Positions 29,153 through 39,072 of a stretch of DNA of 64,000 nt are shown one piece after another. This DNA comes from Pantoea eucrina (GTDB lineage: Bacteria > Pseudomonadota > Gammaproteobacteria > Enterobacterales > Enterobacteriaceae). The first letter of the stretch is position 1. The number at the start of each line of letters is the position of its first letter. The translations under genes were made by a program, and so were the position numbers. The DNA lies in NCBI RefSeq assembly GCF_001691555.1, contig NZ_MAYN01000008.1, positions 1,542,682-1,606,681 of the forward strand, given 5' to 3'. The notes under the pieces were generated by a model. The model was not told the DNA's origin. It did no database searches and was given only the letters and a program-made list of their open reading frames with translations.

Positions 29153-30355
29153 TTAGCGAAGGTTAACCAGGGTGTTGAGGATCTGATCCTGGGTTTTAAT
29201 GGTCTGGCTGTTCGCCTGATAGTTACGCTGCGCCACGATCATATTCACCAGCTCTTTACTCAGATCAACGTTGGAGGCTTCCAGCGCGCCTGAGGTCAGA
29301 TTGCCGTAAGTACCGGTACCGGCAAGGCCGATAGCCGCCTGCCCGGATGAGCTTGAGGCTGACCAGACGTTATCCCCTTCCGACTTCAGCCCTTCCGGGT
29401 TAGAGAAGCTCGCCAGCACGATCTGACCCAGCAGCTGGGTTTTACGGTTGGAGTAAGTCCCGCTGATGGTGCCGTCATCGTTAATGGTGTAGCCGGTAAG
29501 ATCGCCAGGCGAATAGCCATCCTGCGTCGGGTTACCAAAGTTGGTCGCGCCGGTGTTCTGCTGCAGGCTGCCCAGTACGCTCAGATCAATCGGCTGGTTT
29601 GCTGCCGCGCCGTTGGAGCCGTCAATGGTCAGACGGATGGTGTTAGCTGAAGTCAGCTTGCCGCTGGTGTCAAACGTCATGGTGAAGTTACCGGCGGCCT
29701 TACCGGTGGTGGAGTCAATCGCGTGTACCGCCCAGGTATTATCCGCGCTCTTGGCGTAGTAGAGATCCAGCGCGTGATCGTTACCCTGCGAGTCATACAC
29801 GGTCACGGTGCTTTTGGCGTTATAGCTGTCCACTTTGCTGGTATCGAACGGCGTGACGGTCGGGACCGCATCGGTTGAGTTCAGGTTTGACACCAGGGTC
29901 GCCGCGGTAGTGGCGCGCGCTGACATCTGCGTGGTAGGAATGCTCAGCGCAATCGGGTTCGCACCGTTCTGAATGGTCGGCGGAGTGCCGTTTGCCGGGT
30001 AACCGGTGACCTTCATCCCCTGGGTGTTCACCAGGTTACGGTTTTCATCCAGCGTAAACTGGCCGTTGCGTGAATAGAACACGCCGCCGCTGGCGTCGGT
30101 CATACGGAAGAAGCCGTTACCGCTCAGCGCCACATCCAGCCCGCGGCTGGTTGAGGTGGTGGTGCCGTCGTTGAAGTTCTGGATCACCGCCGCCACTTTG
30201 GTACCCATACCCACGTTAGAGCCCGCGAACATATCGGCAAACGCGATGGTGCTTGACTTAAAGCCCGCCGTGGCGGAGTTGGCGATGTTGTTACCAATGA
30301 CATCAAGGTTGCTGGAAGCAGCACCCAGGCCGCTCACCGCTTGTGAAAAAGACAT
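29153..30355 (-). CDS. flgE: Flagellar hook protein FlgE
   Basis: Subunit of the flexible hook, polymerised under the FlgD cap. The 400-residue protein (E. coli 402) has the conserved N-terminus SFSQAVSGLGAASSNLDVIGNNIANSATAGFK and C-terminus ELVNMIVAQRNYQANSQTIKTQDQILNTLVNLR that form the core, and a variable central surface domain. It is 25 bases after flgD. Confidence 0.98.
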   Translation of the reverse strand: MSFSQAVSGLGAASSNLDVIGNNIANSATAGFKSSTIAFADMFAGSNVGMGTKVAAVIQNFNDGTTTSTSRGLDVALSGNGFFRMTDASGGVFYSRNGQFTLDENRNLVNTQGMKVTGYPANGTPPTIQNGANPIALSIPTTQMSARATTAATLVSNLNSTDAVPTVTPFDTSKVDSYNAKSTVTVYDSQGNDHALDLYYAKSADNTWAVHAIDSTTGKAAGNFTMTFDTSGKLTSANTIRLTIDGSNGAAANQPIDLSVLGSLQQNTGATNFGNPTQDGYSPGDLTGYTINDDGTISGTYSNRKTQLLGQIVLASFSNPEGLKSEGDNVWSASSSSGQAAIGLAGTGTYGNLTSGALEASNVDLSKELVNMIVAQRNYQANSQTIKTQDQILNTLVNLR

Positions 30356-30380
30356 GTAATCTCTCCTGCTAAGGGGTTAG

Positions 30381-31052
30381 TCAGAGAATCTGACGAATTT
30401 CATCGAGGGTCGCGGAGCCCATGGTGCCGAGATCCAGTTTCGCGGTGTTGTTCACGGTGCTGACGCCATTGACATAGGCGTAGTTCAGCGGTTGTGCCAC
30501 CAGCTGTGTGCTGCCATTGCTGGCGGCGAGTGCTACAGAATATTTGCCATCCGGCGCGACGCTGCCGTCATCCAGTTTGCCGTCCCAGGAGAAGGTGTGT
30601 ACCCCTGCGGTCAGGCCGCCCAGATCGATGTTGCGTACCACGTTGCCGTTGGCATCTTTAACCGTCACGCTGGTGCCGGTTGACGCCGTGCCCAGCTCCA
30701 CGCCAAACGGCGTCGTGGTGCCTTTGCCAACCAGAACCTGATCGCCTTTGACCATCACGCCATGCCCGATCAGCGTGGAGCTCTGCAGCGACTGGCTGGT
30801 GCTGATCTGGCCGGAAATCGATCCCAGCGTGGTGTTCAGCTTCTCAATACCGCTCAGGGTGTTGATCTGCGCCAGCTGTGTGGTGAGCTGGCTGTTATCC
30901 ATCGGATTAGTAGGGTCCTGATTCTGCATCTGCGTCACCAGCATGTTCAGAAACTGATTCTGCAGCTCCTGCGCGCTGTTACCGGTGCCGGCCGAGCCGG
31001 AGCTCAGGATCGTCGGGTCGAGATTGTCTTTAATGCCTACGGTTAAGCTCAT
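30381..31052 (-). CDS. flgD: Hook cap protein FlgD
   Basis: Scaffold capping protein needed for hook assembly; not kept in the finished flagellum. The 223-residue protein has the N-terminal cap block ELQNQFLNMLVTQMQNQDPTNPMDNSQLTTQLAQI near residues 29-63 and an Ig-like/FlgD Tudor domain with TFSWDGKLDDGSVAPDGKYSV. Positioned between flgC and flgE, with gaps of 12 and 25 bases. Confidence 0.97.
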   Translation of the reverse strand: MSLTVGIKDNLDPTILSSGSAGTGNSAQELQNQFLNMLVTQMQNQDPTNPMDNSQLTTQLAQINTLSGIEKLNTTLGSISGQISTSQSLQSSTLIGHGVMVKGDQVLVGKGTTTPFGVELGTASTGTSVTVKDANGNVVRNIDLGGLTAGVHTFSWDGKLDDGSVAPDGKYSVALAASNGSTQLVAQPLNYAYVNGVSTVNNTAKLDLGTMGSATLDEIRQIL

Positions 31053-31064
31053 CGTGTCTCTCCG

Positions 31065-31469
31065 TTACTGCCCGATGGTGAGCGTTTTCATCATCATCGA
31101 CTTCACTGTGTTCAGGACTTCGACGTTGGCCTGATAGCTGCGCGACGCAGACATGGTGTTGACCGTTTCAGCGACCACATCCACATTGGGCATTTTGACG
31201 TAGCCTTTCTGATCGGCCATCGGATTGCCCGGGTCATAAACCAGTTTTGCAGGCGTTGGGTCGTTGACCACGCCGGCCACTTTAACGCCGCCGGTAGCCG
31301 CGCCCTGGGCGGCATTGGTCTGGAAAATCACCTGCTTTGCCACATAGGGCTGTCCATCCGGTCCGGTTACGCTGTCGGCGTTGGCCAGGTTACTGGCGCT
31401 GACGTTAAGCCGCTGCGACTGCGCCGTCATCGCCGAGCCGGCGATATCAAAAATATTCAGCAATGCCAT
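31065..31469 (-). CDS. flgC: Flagellar proximal rod protein FlgC
   Basis: Proximal rod subunit of 134 residues. The N-terminus [35 protein letters not shown] and C-terminus [37 protein letters not shown] are the two helices that form the rod core. It follows flgB by 2 bases, so the two are tightly coupled. Confidence 0.97.
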   Translation of the reverse strand: MALLNIFDIAGSAMTAQSQRLNVSASNLANADSVTGPDGQPYVAKQVIFQTNAAQGAATGGVKVAGVVNDPTPAKLVYDPGNPMADQKGYVKMPNVDVVAETVNTMSASRSYQANVEVLNTVKSMMMKTLTIGQ

Positions 31470-31471
31470 GC

Positions 31472-31885
31472 TTATTGCCCCTGCAGTACGCTCATCATGC
31501 CTTTGATCTGGCTGCTGATGAGGGTGAGATCGGTTTGATACTTCAGGCTGTTATCTGCGAACTGCGTACGCTCACGATCCATATCAACCGTGTTGCCATC
31601 TGCAGCAGGCTGGTCGGGAATGCGATACAGCAGATCCATCGCGGGCTGCGCCTGCGTTTGTGCTTCAATATGGCGCGATGAGGTCACATTCAGCGCCAGA
31701 CCGCTGCCCTGCGCGCGTCCGTTCTGCATCACTTTGTTCAGCTGGCTGGCAAAGTCGATATCGCGCGCCTGATACCCGGGGGTATCCGCATTGGCAATAT
31801 TTGACGCCAGAATCTCCTGACGCTGTGCACGCAGGTTTAACGCTTCGGTACCGAATCGCAGTGCGGCATCGAGTTTGTCGAGCAT
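31472..31885 (-). CDS. flgB: Flagellar proximal rod protein FlgB
   Basis: First gene of the flgBCDEFGHIJ operon and the innermost of the rod proteins. The 137-residue protein begins [45 protein letters not shown]. The reading frame runs 28 codons further upstream, but ATG at 31883-31885 has the GGAGG ribosome site and matches the family start. The 153-base gap to the divergent flgA must hold the class II (FlhDC) promoters; I could not fix an FlhDC box by eye. Confidence 0.96.
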   Translation of the reverse strand: MLDKLDAALRFGTEALNLRAQRQEILASNIANADTPGYQARDIDFASQLNKVMQNGRAQGSGLALNVTSSRHIEAQTQAQPAMDLLYRIPDQPAADGNTVDMDRERTQFADNSLKYQTDLTLISSQIKGMMSVLQGQ

Positions 31886-32038
31886 GCTTCCTCCGCGAAT
31901 GAAAATTTTGAGCTGACAGCTTAATCGGAGGATTGCAAGGGCGATCGTCTGAATAACAGCAAAAATCACAGCTATTTTTAGCCTTGATTTTTTTTTGCAG
32001 CGGGTAGACTCATCAGCAACTTTCAGTCAGGAGGCGTT

Positions 32039-32698
32039 ATGCGCAGAGCAACACATGGGCTGATTCTGTCGGTACTGCTGCTGGCGCTGCCAGGCTATGC
32101 AGCCGATCTGAATGCGCAGCTGACATCCTATTTTAAAGCGCGCGATCCGCAGCACGCCGCTGGCATGGTGGTGATTGTTCGTACACCGCCCGCGCAGTGG
32201 CCCGACTGCGAGACGCCGCAGCTGCAGCTGCCCGGCAACAGCCGCCAGTGGGGCAATCTGAGCATTGCCGCCAGCTGCGGACAGAATCGTCGCTATCTGC
32301 AGGTGCAGGTACAGGTGACGGGTGACTATCTGGTGGCGAATCACCAGCTCACGCGCGGCACCGTTGTCAGCGCGGCGGATTTCAGAACGGAAACGGGCCG
32401 GCTCGATACGCTGCCAGCCCGCGCGCTGGTTGACGGCACGCCTCTGGCCGAGGCAATTGCCCTGCGGGATATTCCGCCTGGTCAGCCGGTTACGGCCTCA
32501 ATGCTGCGCCAGCCGTGGCGGGTTAAAACCGGCCAGTCGGTGATGGTCACGGCGAGCGGCGACGGCTTTAATGCCAGCAGCGAAGGCCGGGCGCTGAGCA
32601 ACGCCGGCGTGGCACAGACGGTTCGGGTACGCATGGGAAATGGTCAGGTGGTAAGCGGTCGCGTCGGCGAGGATGGGAATATTCTGATATCACTCTAA
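32039..32698 (+). CDS. flgA: P-ring chaperone FlgA
   Basis: Periplasmic chaperone for FlgI assembly. The 219-residue precursor has a Sec signal peptide (residues 1-21, ending LPGYAA) and a C-terminal SAF domain with the blocks LTRGTVVSAADFRTETG, DIPPGQPVTASMLRQPW and VKTGQSVMVTASGDGFNASSEGRALSNAGVAQTVRVRMGNGQVVSGRV. It is divergent from flgB. The start has a strong GGAGG ribosome site. Confidence 0.95.
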   Translation: MRRATHGLILSVLLLALPGYAADLNAQLTSYFKARDPQHAAGMVVIVRTPPAQWPDCETPQLQLPGNSRQWGNLSIAASCGQNRRYLQVQVQVTGDYLVANHQLTRGTVVSAADFRTETGRLDTLPARALVDGTPLAEAIALRDIPPGQPVTASMLRQPWRVKTGQSVMVTASGDGFNASSEGRALSNAGVAQTVRVRMGNGQVVSGRVGEDGNILISL

Positions 32699-32703
32699 AG
32701 CGC

Positions 32704-32730
32704 TAAAGAACAGAGGTGTTCAGCCGATAG
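32704..32730 (+). promoter_or_regulatory. FliA (sigma28) promoter of flgMN
   Basis: TAAAGAAC-N11-GCCGATAG; the -35 core TAAAG and the -10 core GCCGATA match the sigma28 consensus with the correct 11-base spacer. It lies 72-98 bases before flgM, just after flgA, the position of the class III flgM promoter in enterobacteria, giving FlgM feedback on its own sigma factor. Confidence 0.8.
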
Positions 32731-32801
32731 AGATAACAGCTAAAATATAACCCTATGCCGATTCAGTGGGCGCATCCCACTGTACTTACAGGAGCCAAGC
32801 C

Positions 32802-33107
32802 ATGAGCATCGACAAAACCCAACCGCTGAAACCGGTCAGCACGGTACAGCCCCGTGACGCCAGTGACAACGCAGGCAAAGTGCGTCAGAACCCTGCGCCG
32901 GCCGCCCCTGCCGCCAGCGAAAAGAGTGCCGAAGTCAGCCTGAGCTCGCTTAAGGCGCAGCTGAAGGAGTCAGGCAGCCACGATATCAATACCGCTCGCG
33001 TTGAGCAGTTAAAAACCGCCATCCGCAATGGCGATCTGAAAATGGATACCGGCAAAATTGCGGATGCATTAATCGCTGATACCCGGAAATATTTAGAAGG
33101 CAACTGA
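32802..33107 (+). CDS. flgM: Anti-sigma28 factor FlgM
   Basis: Binds and inhibits FliA until hook completion, then is exported. The 101-residue protein starts [19 protein letters not shown] and has the C-terminal FliA-binding region [54 protein letters not shown]. The track-like upstream in-frame ATG at 32766 lacks a ribosome site; ATG at 32802 has AGGAG 8-12 bases ahead. Flanked by flgA and flgN. Confidence 0.96.
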   Translation: MSIDKTQPLKPVSTVQPRDASDNAGKVRQNPAPAAPAASEKSAEVSLSSLKAQLKESGSHDINTARVEQLKTAIRNGDLKMDTGKIADALIADTRKYLEGN

Positions 33108-33112
33108 TCCCG

Positions 33113-33544
33113 ATGGATAATCTGCTGACCACCCTGGATAAAATGCAGGACGTACTGGCTTCACTGACTCAGATCATTGAGGAAGAGCAGCAGCAGCTCG
33201 CAGCCGGTCAGGTTAACGGCAACCTGCTGCAGCGTATTACTGAAGATAAAGCTGCGCTGCTGACAACCTTACATTATCTGGATGAAATGCGTCACAGCAC
33301 GGAGAAAGCGCTCGGTACAGAGGCGCCCTATCGCGGTCAGCAGGATATCGCCCGGCGCTGGGCCAGTATTACGCGCGTCACGCAGCAGCTGCGCGACGCC
33401 AATCAGCATAACGGACTGTTATTGCAGCATCAGGTCGCGTTTACCCGCGATGCGCTGCAGGTGCTGAAGCCGCATCAGACCCAGGCATTTTATGGCCCGG
33501 ACGGACGCGGACTGGGCCAGGCCACGCTGCGCAGCAAAGGCTGA
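33113..33544 (+). CDS. flgN: Flagellar export chaperone FlgN
   Basis: Cytosolic chaperone for FlgK and FlgL. The 143-residue protein is largely helical, rich in Gln and Leu, with LTTLDKMQDVLASLTQIIEEEQQQL near the N-terminus, and a C-terminal segment after about residue 90 for substrate binding. It lies 5 bases after flgM as in E. coli. Confidence 0.93.
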   Translation: MDNLLTTLDKMQDVLASLTQIIEEEQQQLAAGQVNGNLLQRITEDKAALLTTLHYLDEMRHSTEKALGTEAPYRGQQDIARRWASITRVTQQLRDANQHNGLLLQHQVAFTRDALQVLKPHQTQAFYGPDGRGLGQATLRSKG

Positions 33545-33551
33545 CGCAGCG

Positions 33552-33576
33552 GCCAGGGCAGCCCGGCTGCCCTGGC
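33552..33576. terminator. Hairpin between convergent flgN and murJ
   Basis: A perfect 11-base stem GCCAGGGCAGC / GCTGCCCTGGC with a 3-base loop lies between the stop codons of flgN and murJ. There is no T tract on either side, so termination may be weak or Rho-assisted. Confidence 0.5.
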
Positions 33577-33585
33577 AATGTGCAC

Positions 33586-35124
33586 TCAGGCAACGGTGCG
33601 GCGGGCAAAATCGCGCGGCCGGAATCCCAGTGCGCCCAGCACCACAAAGTAGGCTCCCCCGCCCACGGCACAGACCGCTGCCAGGCGCGCCAGCCGCCAG
33701 CCCATCTCGCCCTCTTCCCAGGCAGGCATCACCTGCAGCATGCCCAGCAGCGCGGCGGCCATGACCGCAACCGCGATAAACAGGCGTAACAAAAAGCCCA
33801 TCCAGCCCGGCTGCGGCTGGAAAATATCCTGTTTGCGCAGCTGCCAGTAGAGCAGTGCGGCGTTCAGGCAGGCTGCCAGCCCAATGGAGAGCGACAGGCC
33901 CGCATGCTTCAGCGGACCGATAAACGCCAGATTCATCAGCTGCGTCATAATCAGCGTGACTATGGCTATCTTCACCGGCGTTTTAATATCCTGCCGCGAG
34001 TAGAAACCTGGCGCCAGCACCTTGACCACAATCAGCCCCATCAGCCCCACGGAATAGGCGATCAGCGCGCGCTGCGTCATTGCCGCATCAAAAGCAGTGA
34101 ATTTTCCGTACTGAAACAGCGCAATCGTCAGCGGTCCGGCCAGAATGCCCAGCGCCACCGCGCAGGGCAGCGCCAGCAGAAAACAGAGGCGCAATCCCCA
34201 GTCCATCAGCCGCGAATACTCGGCCTGATTACCGCTGGAGAAACTCTTCGCCAGCGACGGCAGTAGAATGGTCCCCAGCGCCACGCCCAGCACGCCGGAG
34301 GGAAACTCCATCAGGCGGTCAGCGTAGTACATCCACGAGACGGAACCTGACACCAGAAAGGAGGCGAAAATGGTATTGATGATGAGTGAGATCTGGCTCA
34401 CCGATACGCCGAGGATCGCCGGGCCCATCTGGCGCATCACGCGCCAGACGCCGGCATCGCGCAGATTGATGCGCGGCAGCACCAGCATGCCAATCTTTTT
34501 CAGGTGCGGCAGCTGATAACCAAGCTGCAGCACGCCGCCCACGACTACCGCCCACGCCAGCGCCATAATCGGCGGATTAAAGTGCGGCGCGGCAAACAGC
34601 GCAAAGCCGAGCATGCTGATATTCAGCAGCGTGGGCGCAAACGCCGGAACCGAAAAGCGATTCCAGGTGTTGAGGATCGCGCCCGCCAGCGACGCCAGCG
34701 AAATCAGCATAATATAGGGGAACGTCACCCGCAGCAGCGCGCTGGTGAGTGCAAATTTATCGGCGGTATCCGCAAAGCCGGGGGCCGTAAGCATAATCAC
34801 CCAGGGCGCAGCAAACATGCCCAGCACCGTGACCACAGCCAGCGCCAGCGTCAGTAAACCTGACACATACGCCACAAAAACCCGGGTGGCCTCTTCGCCC
34901 TGCTTCGCTTTGTACTCAGCCAGAATCGGGACAAACGCCTGCGAGAACGCGCCTTCGGCAAAAATACGGCGCAGCAGATTCGGCAGTTTAAACGCCACAA
35001 AAAACGCATCCGTCGCCATCCCGGCGCCAAATACGCGCGCCACAATGGCATCGCGGGCAAAGCCCAGCACGCGGGAAAACAGGGTCATCGAACTGACCGC
35101 AGCCAGCGATTTTAACAAATTCAT
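33586..35124 (-). CDS. murJ: Lipid II flippase MurJ
   Basis: Essential inner-membrane flippase for the peptidoglycan precursor lipid II. The 512-residue protein (E. coli 511) begins [35 protein letters not shown] and has about 14 hydrophobic segments with Arg residues in the central cavity region ([21 protein letters not shown]). Converges on flgN, whose hairpin separates the two. Confidence 0.97.
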   Translation of the reverse strand: MNLLKSLAAVSSMTLFSRVLGFARDAIVARVFGAGMATDAFFVAFKLPNLLRRIFAEGAFSQAFVPILAEYKAKQGEEATRVFVAYVSGLLTLALAVVTVLGMFAAPWVIMLTAPGFADTADKFALTSALLRVTFPYIMLISLASLAGAILNTWNRFSVPAFAPTLLNISMLGFALFAAPHFNPPIMALAWAVVVGGVLQLGYQLPHLKKIGMLVLPRINLRDAGVWRVMRQMGPAILGVSVSQISLIINTIFASFLVSGSVSWMYYADRLMEFPSGVLGVALGTILLPSLAKSFSSGNQAEYSRLMDWGLRLCFLLALPCAVALGILAGPLTIALFQYGKFTAFDAAMTQRALIAYSVGLMGLIVVKVLAPGFYSRQDIKTPVKIAIVTLIMTQLMNLAFIGPLKHAGLSLSIGLAACLNAALLYWQLRKQDIFQPQPGWMGFLLRLFIAVAVMAAALLGMLQVMPAWEEGEMGWRLARLAAVCAVGGGAYFVVLGALGFRPRDFARRTVA

Positions 35125-35242
35125 AATGAAGGGTGCGTCCTGAAAAGTCGGGAAAAAGCGTCACACAGCACGGGCATCCGCGATGCCCGGCGTTAGTCTA
35201 CTGAGGTCGCGGCAAATGACCAGCACGGAGTGTTACAAGGCG

Positions 35243-36163
35243 TTATTCCCGCTCCACCTCGCGGATCAGTTTTTCCGTGATACGCTGCGCCACCAGCGCC
35301 TGCTCGCCGCTGGTTTCAGGCATAGTCTGATTTTCCACACAGCGGATAAAGTGATGCGCTGCACCGGTAAAACCGCGCTGGGTCAGATGACTCTGCCACG
35401 CAGGCGGCACCTCGCGCAGCAGCCCGCGGCTGTTCTCCTGCTGCCAGTCGCGCATCTCCTCAATCTGATAGTAATCTCCGTCACAGACCGCGGTGACCAC
35501 CTCCCGCTGCGTGCCGGCGCGCCGGTGCATACTGGTAGAAATCTGCAGCGCACCGGCGCTGAAATGGTGCTCTGCGTAGAGCAGAGCCCCCTCATCGGTG
35601 GTGCGGATATGGCCTTCACCCGGCTGCAGTTTGCCCCCGGCCAGCCACAGGGCGGTATCCACCACGTGCAGGTAATCATCCAGCAGCGTAAAGCGCACTC
35701 CCTGCGGCCCGACGCTATCCATACGATGCTTTTCGATCCGCAGCGAAGCGGCGCGCGGCATTTCCTGCTTCAGCTGCTGATAACGCGGGGCAAAGCGCCG
35801 GTTAAATGCCACCATGAGTTTGCGCTGGCGTTTTTCTGCCAGTGCAACCAGCGCTTCCGCCTGCTGCAGCGTTTCTGCCAGCGGTTTATCCACGCAGACA
35901 TCTTTACCCGCCAGCAGCAGCGCCTGCACCACGTCAAAGTGCGAGGCGGTGCTGCTGTGGACAAACACGGCGTCGCAGGCCGCGGCCAGCGCGTCAAGCC
36001 GGTCAAAACAGGGAATGCGATAGCGGGCGCATAGCGCCTGCGCCTTAACCTGGTTGGGTGAAAACGCGCCCGCCAGCTGCCAGTTATCTGCCTGTGAGAG
36101 CACCGGCAGCCAGGCTTTCTGCGCAATCCCGCCTAACCCGGCAATACCAATTCGCAGCGTCAT
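35243..36163 (-). CDS. yceM: Gfo/Idh/MocA family oxidoreductase YceM (MviM)
   Basis: Predicted NAD(P)-dependent sugar-type oxidoreductase of unknown substrate. The 306-residue protein has an N-terminal Rossmann motif (IGIAGLGGIAQKAWLPVL), the EKP-like segment VCVDKPLAETLQQAE near residue 93-107, and an alpha/beta C-terminal domain. It sits upstream of murJ and downstream of yceH as in E. coli, where it is called mviM after its location, but no murein role is shown. Confidence 0.88.
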   Translation of the reverse strand: MTLRIGIAGLGGIAQKAWLPVLSQADNWQLAGAFSPNQVKAQALCARYRIPCFDRLDALAAACDAVFVHSSTASHFDVVQALLLAGKDVCVDKPLAETLQQAEALVALAEKRQRKLMVAFNRRFAPRYQQLKQEMPRAASLRIEKHRMDSVGPQGVRFTLLDDYLHVVDTALWLAGGKLQPGEGHIRTTDEGALLYAEHHFSAGALQISTSMHRRAGTQREVVTAVCDGDYYQIEEMRDWQQENSRGLLREVPPAWQSHLTQRGFTGAAHHFIRCVENQTMPETSGEQALVAQRITEKLIREVERE

Positions 36164-36164
36164 C

Positions 36165-36800
36165 TTAATGCTCCTGTGCCAGCAGCTGAGTCAGCTGTAT
36201 TTGTAGTTCGGCCACCTGCTGCTCCAGCACGGCAACGCGATCGCTGAGTTCCGCTTCGCCGGCGGCAGGTGCCGGAGAGAACGTCGCCTCCTCTGCGGCA
36301 AGCAGATGCCGGTAACGGCTTTCGCGACGGCCCGGCTCTCGCGCCATTTTCGCGACTACAGGCCCGTCCGTCCGGCTCAGCAGCTTCTCCAGCGTCTGCT
36401 CAACTTCATTGACATCGCTGAATTCATACAGCCTGCCGCTGCGGGTGCGCAGCTCGCCTGGCGTTTGCGCTCCGCGCAGCAGCAGCAGCGTCATTACGGC
36501 GACTTCGGCGGCGCTGAGTTGCAGATGGCCAAACGCAGAGTTACAGAAGCGCTGCGCATATTTGCTGACCCGCTGGCTGGCACCGCTGCTGGCGGTCACC
36601 AGGTGCTTTTTAACCAGCTCATCCAGCTGTGTCTGCACCTCCTCTTCGCTGAGCGTCATAACCGGCTCACGATTCGATTTCTGATTACAGGCGGCCACCA
36701 CGCCGTTCAGCGATAGCGGATAATATTCAGGCGTAGTGATCTGCTTTTCCAGCAGCGCACCCAGCACGCGCAGCGCCTGGGAAGAGAGCGCAATTTTCAT
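36165..36800 (-). CDS. yceH: YceH family protein (UPF0502/DUF480)
   Basis: A 211-residue conserved protein of unknown function with two winged-helix-like domains. Conserved blocks are [44 protein letters not shown] and [25 protein letters not shown] ([21 protein letters not shown]), and a C-terminal coiled-coil ([22 protein letters not shown]). It ends 1 base before yceM, suggesting coupled translation, and starts 14 bases after rimJ. Confidence 0.93.
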   Translation of the reverse strand: MKIALSSQALRVLGALLEKQITTPEYYPLSLNGVVAACNQKSNREPVMTLSEEEVQTQLDELVKKHLVTASSGASQRVSKYAQRFCNSAFGHLQLSAAEVAVMTLLLLRGAQTPGELRTRSGRLYEFSDVNEVEQTLEKLLSRTDGPVVAKMAREPGRRESRYRHLLAAEEATFSPAPAAGEAELSDRVAVLEQQVAELQIQLTQLLAQEH

Positions 36801-36814
36801 AAGTCCGTTTCCTT

Positions 36815-37411
36815 TTAAAAGGGTGTGCGCTTATCCGGCGTCCACGCATGCCACGTCAGCGCGGTCAGTACGTGATCCTGCCAGCGGCCATCAATGAGCA
36901 GATAGTTTTTTGCATAGCCTTCCTGCTCAAAACCGAGACGCGCCAGCAGGTCACCGCTGCGCTGATTGTGGGGCATATAGTTAGCCATAATGCGGTGCAT
37001 CCGTTGCTGTCGCTGCATATAGCGGATTGCCGACTGCAGCGCTTCAAACATCATGCCCTGCCCCTGCCACTTTTCGCCCAGCGAATAGCCGAGATAGCAG
37101 GCGTGAAAGGAGCCACGCAGAACATTGCTGAAATTTGCCACGCCGCGGATCTCATGTTCATCGGGATCCATCAGCACAAAATAGAAAGCGGAGCCCTGCT
37201 TATGCAGATCGCCAATCAGGCCCAGTCGCGCCTGCCAGCCGGAGGGGTAGCAGTGGCTGTCATCGCGCACCGGCTCCCACGGCTTGAGAAACGCGCGGTT
37301 TTCCGCGTAATAGTCTGCCAGCCGCCAGGCGTCGCGTTCATGCACCAGACGCACCACCAGACGATCGGTTGTAAGCCGCACGCGCGGGCCTGCAGAGCGA
37401 TAGCCAAACAT
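36815..37411 (-). CDS. rimJ: Ribosomal protein S5 N-alanine acetyltransferase RimJ
   Basis: GNAT-family N-acetyltransferase that acetylates the N-terminal Ala of ribosomal protein S5. The 198-residue protein (E. coli 194) starts [39 protein letters not shown] and has the acetyl-CoA block [19 protein letters not shown] near residues 120-140. A longer frame extends 40 codons upstream, but ATG at 37409-37411 has an AGGAG site and the family N-terminus. In E. coli mdtH lies between rimJ and grxB; it is absent here. Confidence 0.94.
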   Translation of the reverse strand: MFGYRSAGPRVRLTTDRLVVRLVHERDAWRLADYYAENRAFLKPWEPVRDDSHCYPSGWQARLGLIGDLHKQGSAFYFVLMDPDEHEIRGVANFSNVLRGSFHACYLGYSLGEKWQGQGMMFEALQSAIRYMQRQQRMHRIMANYMPHNQRSGDLLARLGFEQEGYAKNYLLIDGRWQDHVLTALTWHAWTPDKRTPF

Positions 37412-37605
37412 CAAATCTCCTGAAATCCTTAGCGAAAGAGCGCGGAATGCCGCTGACATTTTCTTCACTATAACCGCCCCGCAGGCTGCGACACAACGTT
37501 GCTGAATAAGCGTGTGGTTTGCCCCTTCCACGGTTCTCTTCCATACTTCCGGCAGGATCGGAAAAAGGGTGAATACCTCACCCGGAAAACCACAGGAGAA
37601 ACGGG

Positions 37606-38253
37606 ATGAAACTTTACATCTACGATCACTGCCCCTTCTGCGTAAAAGCGCGCATGATTTTCGGCTTAAAGAATCTGCCGATAGAACTGGTGGTTATGCT
37701 GAATGATGACGAAGCGACGCCGGTAAAACTGATTGGCCAGAAAATGGCACCGGTATTACAAAAAGCGGACGGCAGCGCCATGCCGGAGAGTATGGAGATT
37801 GTGCACTGGGTAGACAGGCAGGATGGCGAACCGCTGCTGACCGGCAAAACTAATCCGGCCGTCTCTGACTGGCTGCGCCACGTCAACAGCTATATCAACA
37901 AGCTTTTAATTCCCCGTATCGCCGACGCCGCGTTTGCCGAATTTGCCACTCCGGAGGCGCGACGCTATTTTCACGACAAAAAAGAGGCAAGCCTTGGTGA
38001 TTTCACCGAGCTGCGCAAGCATGCCCCCGGCCTGATCAAAAAGATCAGTGACGATCTGCGCCAGCTGGATCGGCTGATCGTGAAGCCCAACGCCGTTAAC
38101 GGTGAGCTCTCAGAGGATGATATTCACCTGTTCCCGCTGCTGCGCTCGCTGACGCTGGTATCAGGCATCGACTGGCCGAGCCGTGTCACCGATTATCGCG
38201 ATAACATGGCGAAACAGACGCAGGTCAATCTGCTCTCTTCTATTGCCGCCTGA
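37606..38253 (+). CDS. grxB: Glutaredoxin 2 (GrxB)
   Basis: Large atypical glutaredoxin with a thioredoxin-fold N-terminal domain and a GST-like helical C-terminal domain. The active-site CPFC is at residues 9-12 (E. coli CPYC), then [28 protein letters not shown] and the [13 protein letters not shown] region. 215 residues, as E. coli. The change of the third motif residue from Tyr to Phe is conservative. A terminator hairpin follows. Confidence 0.96.
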   Translation: MKLYIYDHCPFCVKARMIFGLKNLPIELVVMLNDDEATPVKLIGQKMAPVLQKADGSAMPESMEIVHWVDRQDGEPLLTGKTNPAVSDWLRHVNSYINKLLIPRIADAAFAEFATPEARRYFHDKKEASLGDFTELRKHAPGLIKKISDDLRQLDRLIVKPNAVNGELSEDDIHLFPLLRSLTLVSGIDWPSRVTDYRDNMAKQTQVNLLSSIAA

Positions 38254-38265
38254 ATGCTAAACAGA

Positions 38266-38297
38266 GAGAAACCCGGTCCCGGGTTTCTCATCTTATC
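38266..38297 (+). terminator. Terminator after grxB
   Basis: GAGAAACCCGG-TC-CCGGGTTTCTC, an 11-base perfect stem (the inner pairs will open), followed by ATCTTATCT, 12 bases beyond the grxB stop. Confidence 0.75.
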
Positions 38298-38361
38298 TGA
38301 TGACACCTCGCGCCGATTCAGGCAGGCTTAGCGCTGTTTGCCACACCGGAATGAGGATCCA

Positions 38362-38925
38362 ATGAAAAAGAAATTCTGTGGAATCGCGGCGCTGCTTGGC
38401 ATGCTGCTGCTCAGCGGCTGTAATCAGCTGACGCAATACACTATCACGGAACAGGAAGTGAATCAGGCGCTGCAAAAGCGCAACAATTTTGAAAAAGAGA
38501 TTGGCGTCTCCGGCCTTATCAATGCGCATATCGTGCTTAGCGATCTCAGCAGCGAAATCGGGCGTGAAGAACCTGATCGCGTAACCCTTTCCGGTAAAGC
38601 GAAAATTGATGTGACCTCACTGTTTGGTCCGCAGCAGGCTGAGATGCTGCTGAAAATGAAGGCGCAGCCGGTTTATAACGCGCAGGAAGGTGCTATCTAC
38701 CTGCACAACCTCTCGATTGTTGATGCACAGGTGGTGCCGGAAAAAATGGCGTCGATTGTAAAAACACTGACGCCCTATCTTAATCAGTCTCTGCAGCACT
38801 ATTTCAACGAGCGTCCGGCCTATCTGCTGAGCGCGGACCGCAGCAAAGGCGAAGCGCTGGCGAAAAAGCTGGCGAAAGGACTGGAAGTCAAACCGGGCCA
38901 GCTGGTGATCCCTTTTACCGACTGA
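38362..38925 (+). CDS. yceB: YceB family outer-membrane lipoprotein (DUF1439)
   Basis: A 187-residue lipoprotein of unknown function. The signal peptide ends in the lipobox LLLSGC at residues 15-20, followed by Asn. The mature part has QYTITEQEVNQALQKRNNFEKEIGVSGLINAHIVLSDL, the family start of an SMP-like/BPI-type fold domain (DUF1439). ATG at 38362 is preferred over an ATG 8 codons upstream because it gives a proper signal peptide (MKKKFCGIAALLG). Neighbours are grxB and pyrC as in E. coli. Confidence 0.92.
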   Translation: MKKKFCGIAALLGMLLLSGCNQLTQYTITEQEVNQALQKRNNFEKEIGVSGLINAHIVLSDLSSEIGREEPDRVTLSGKAKIDVTSLFGPQQAEMLLKMKAQPVYNAQEGAIYLHNLSIVDAQVVPEKMASIVKTLTPYLNQSLQHYFNERPAYLLSADRSKGEALAKKLAKGLEVKPGQLVIPFTD

Positions 38926-38990
38926 TGTAATCCCATGCGGCCAGCGTTTGCCTGGCCGCCTGCGTCACCGCTCTCCAGCGATAAAAAGCC

Positions 38991-39072
38991 GTGCAAACGG
39001 TTGCCTGCCCGCTTAAGATATCGCCCCGGCCTGAATGCGCCATTCTGTTTTCACTTAAGCCGGAGCCTGACC
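38991..39072 (+). promoter_or_regulatory. pyrC promoter, PurR-like box and nucleotide-sensing leader
   Basis: GTGCAAACGGTTGCCT at 38991-39006 matches 12 of 16 positions of the PurR operator ACGCAAACGTTTGCGT; E. coli pyrC is PurR-repressed. TAAGAT at 39014-39019 can be the -10 box, putting the start at the CCCCGG run at 39024-39029. The 5' CCGGC (near 39026-39030) can pair with GCCGG (39059-39063), which overlaps the ribosome site. This matches the known pyrC mechanism in which high CTP shifts the start to a C and forms a hairpin blocking translation. Confidence 0.5.
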
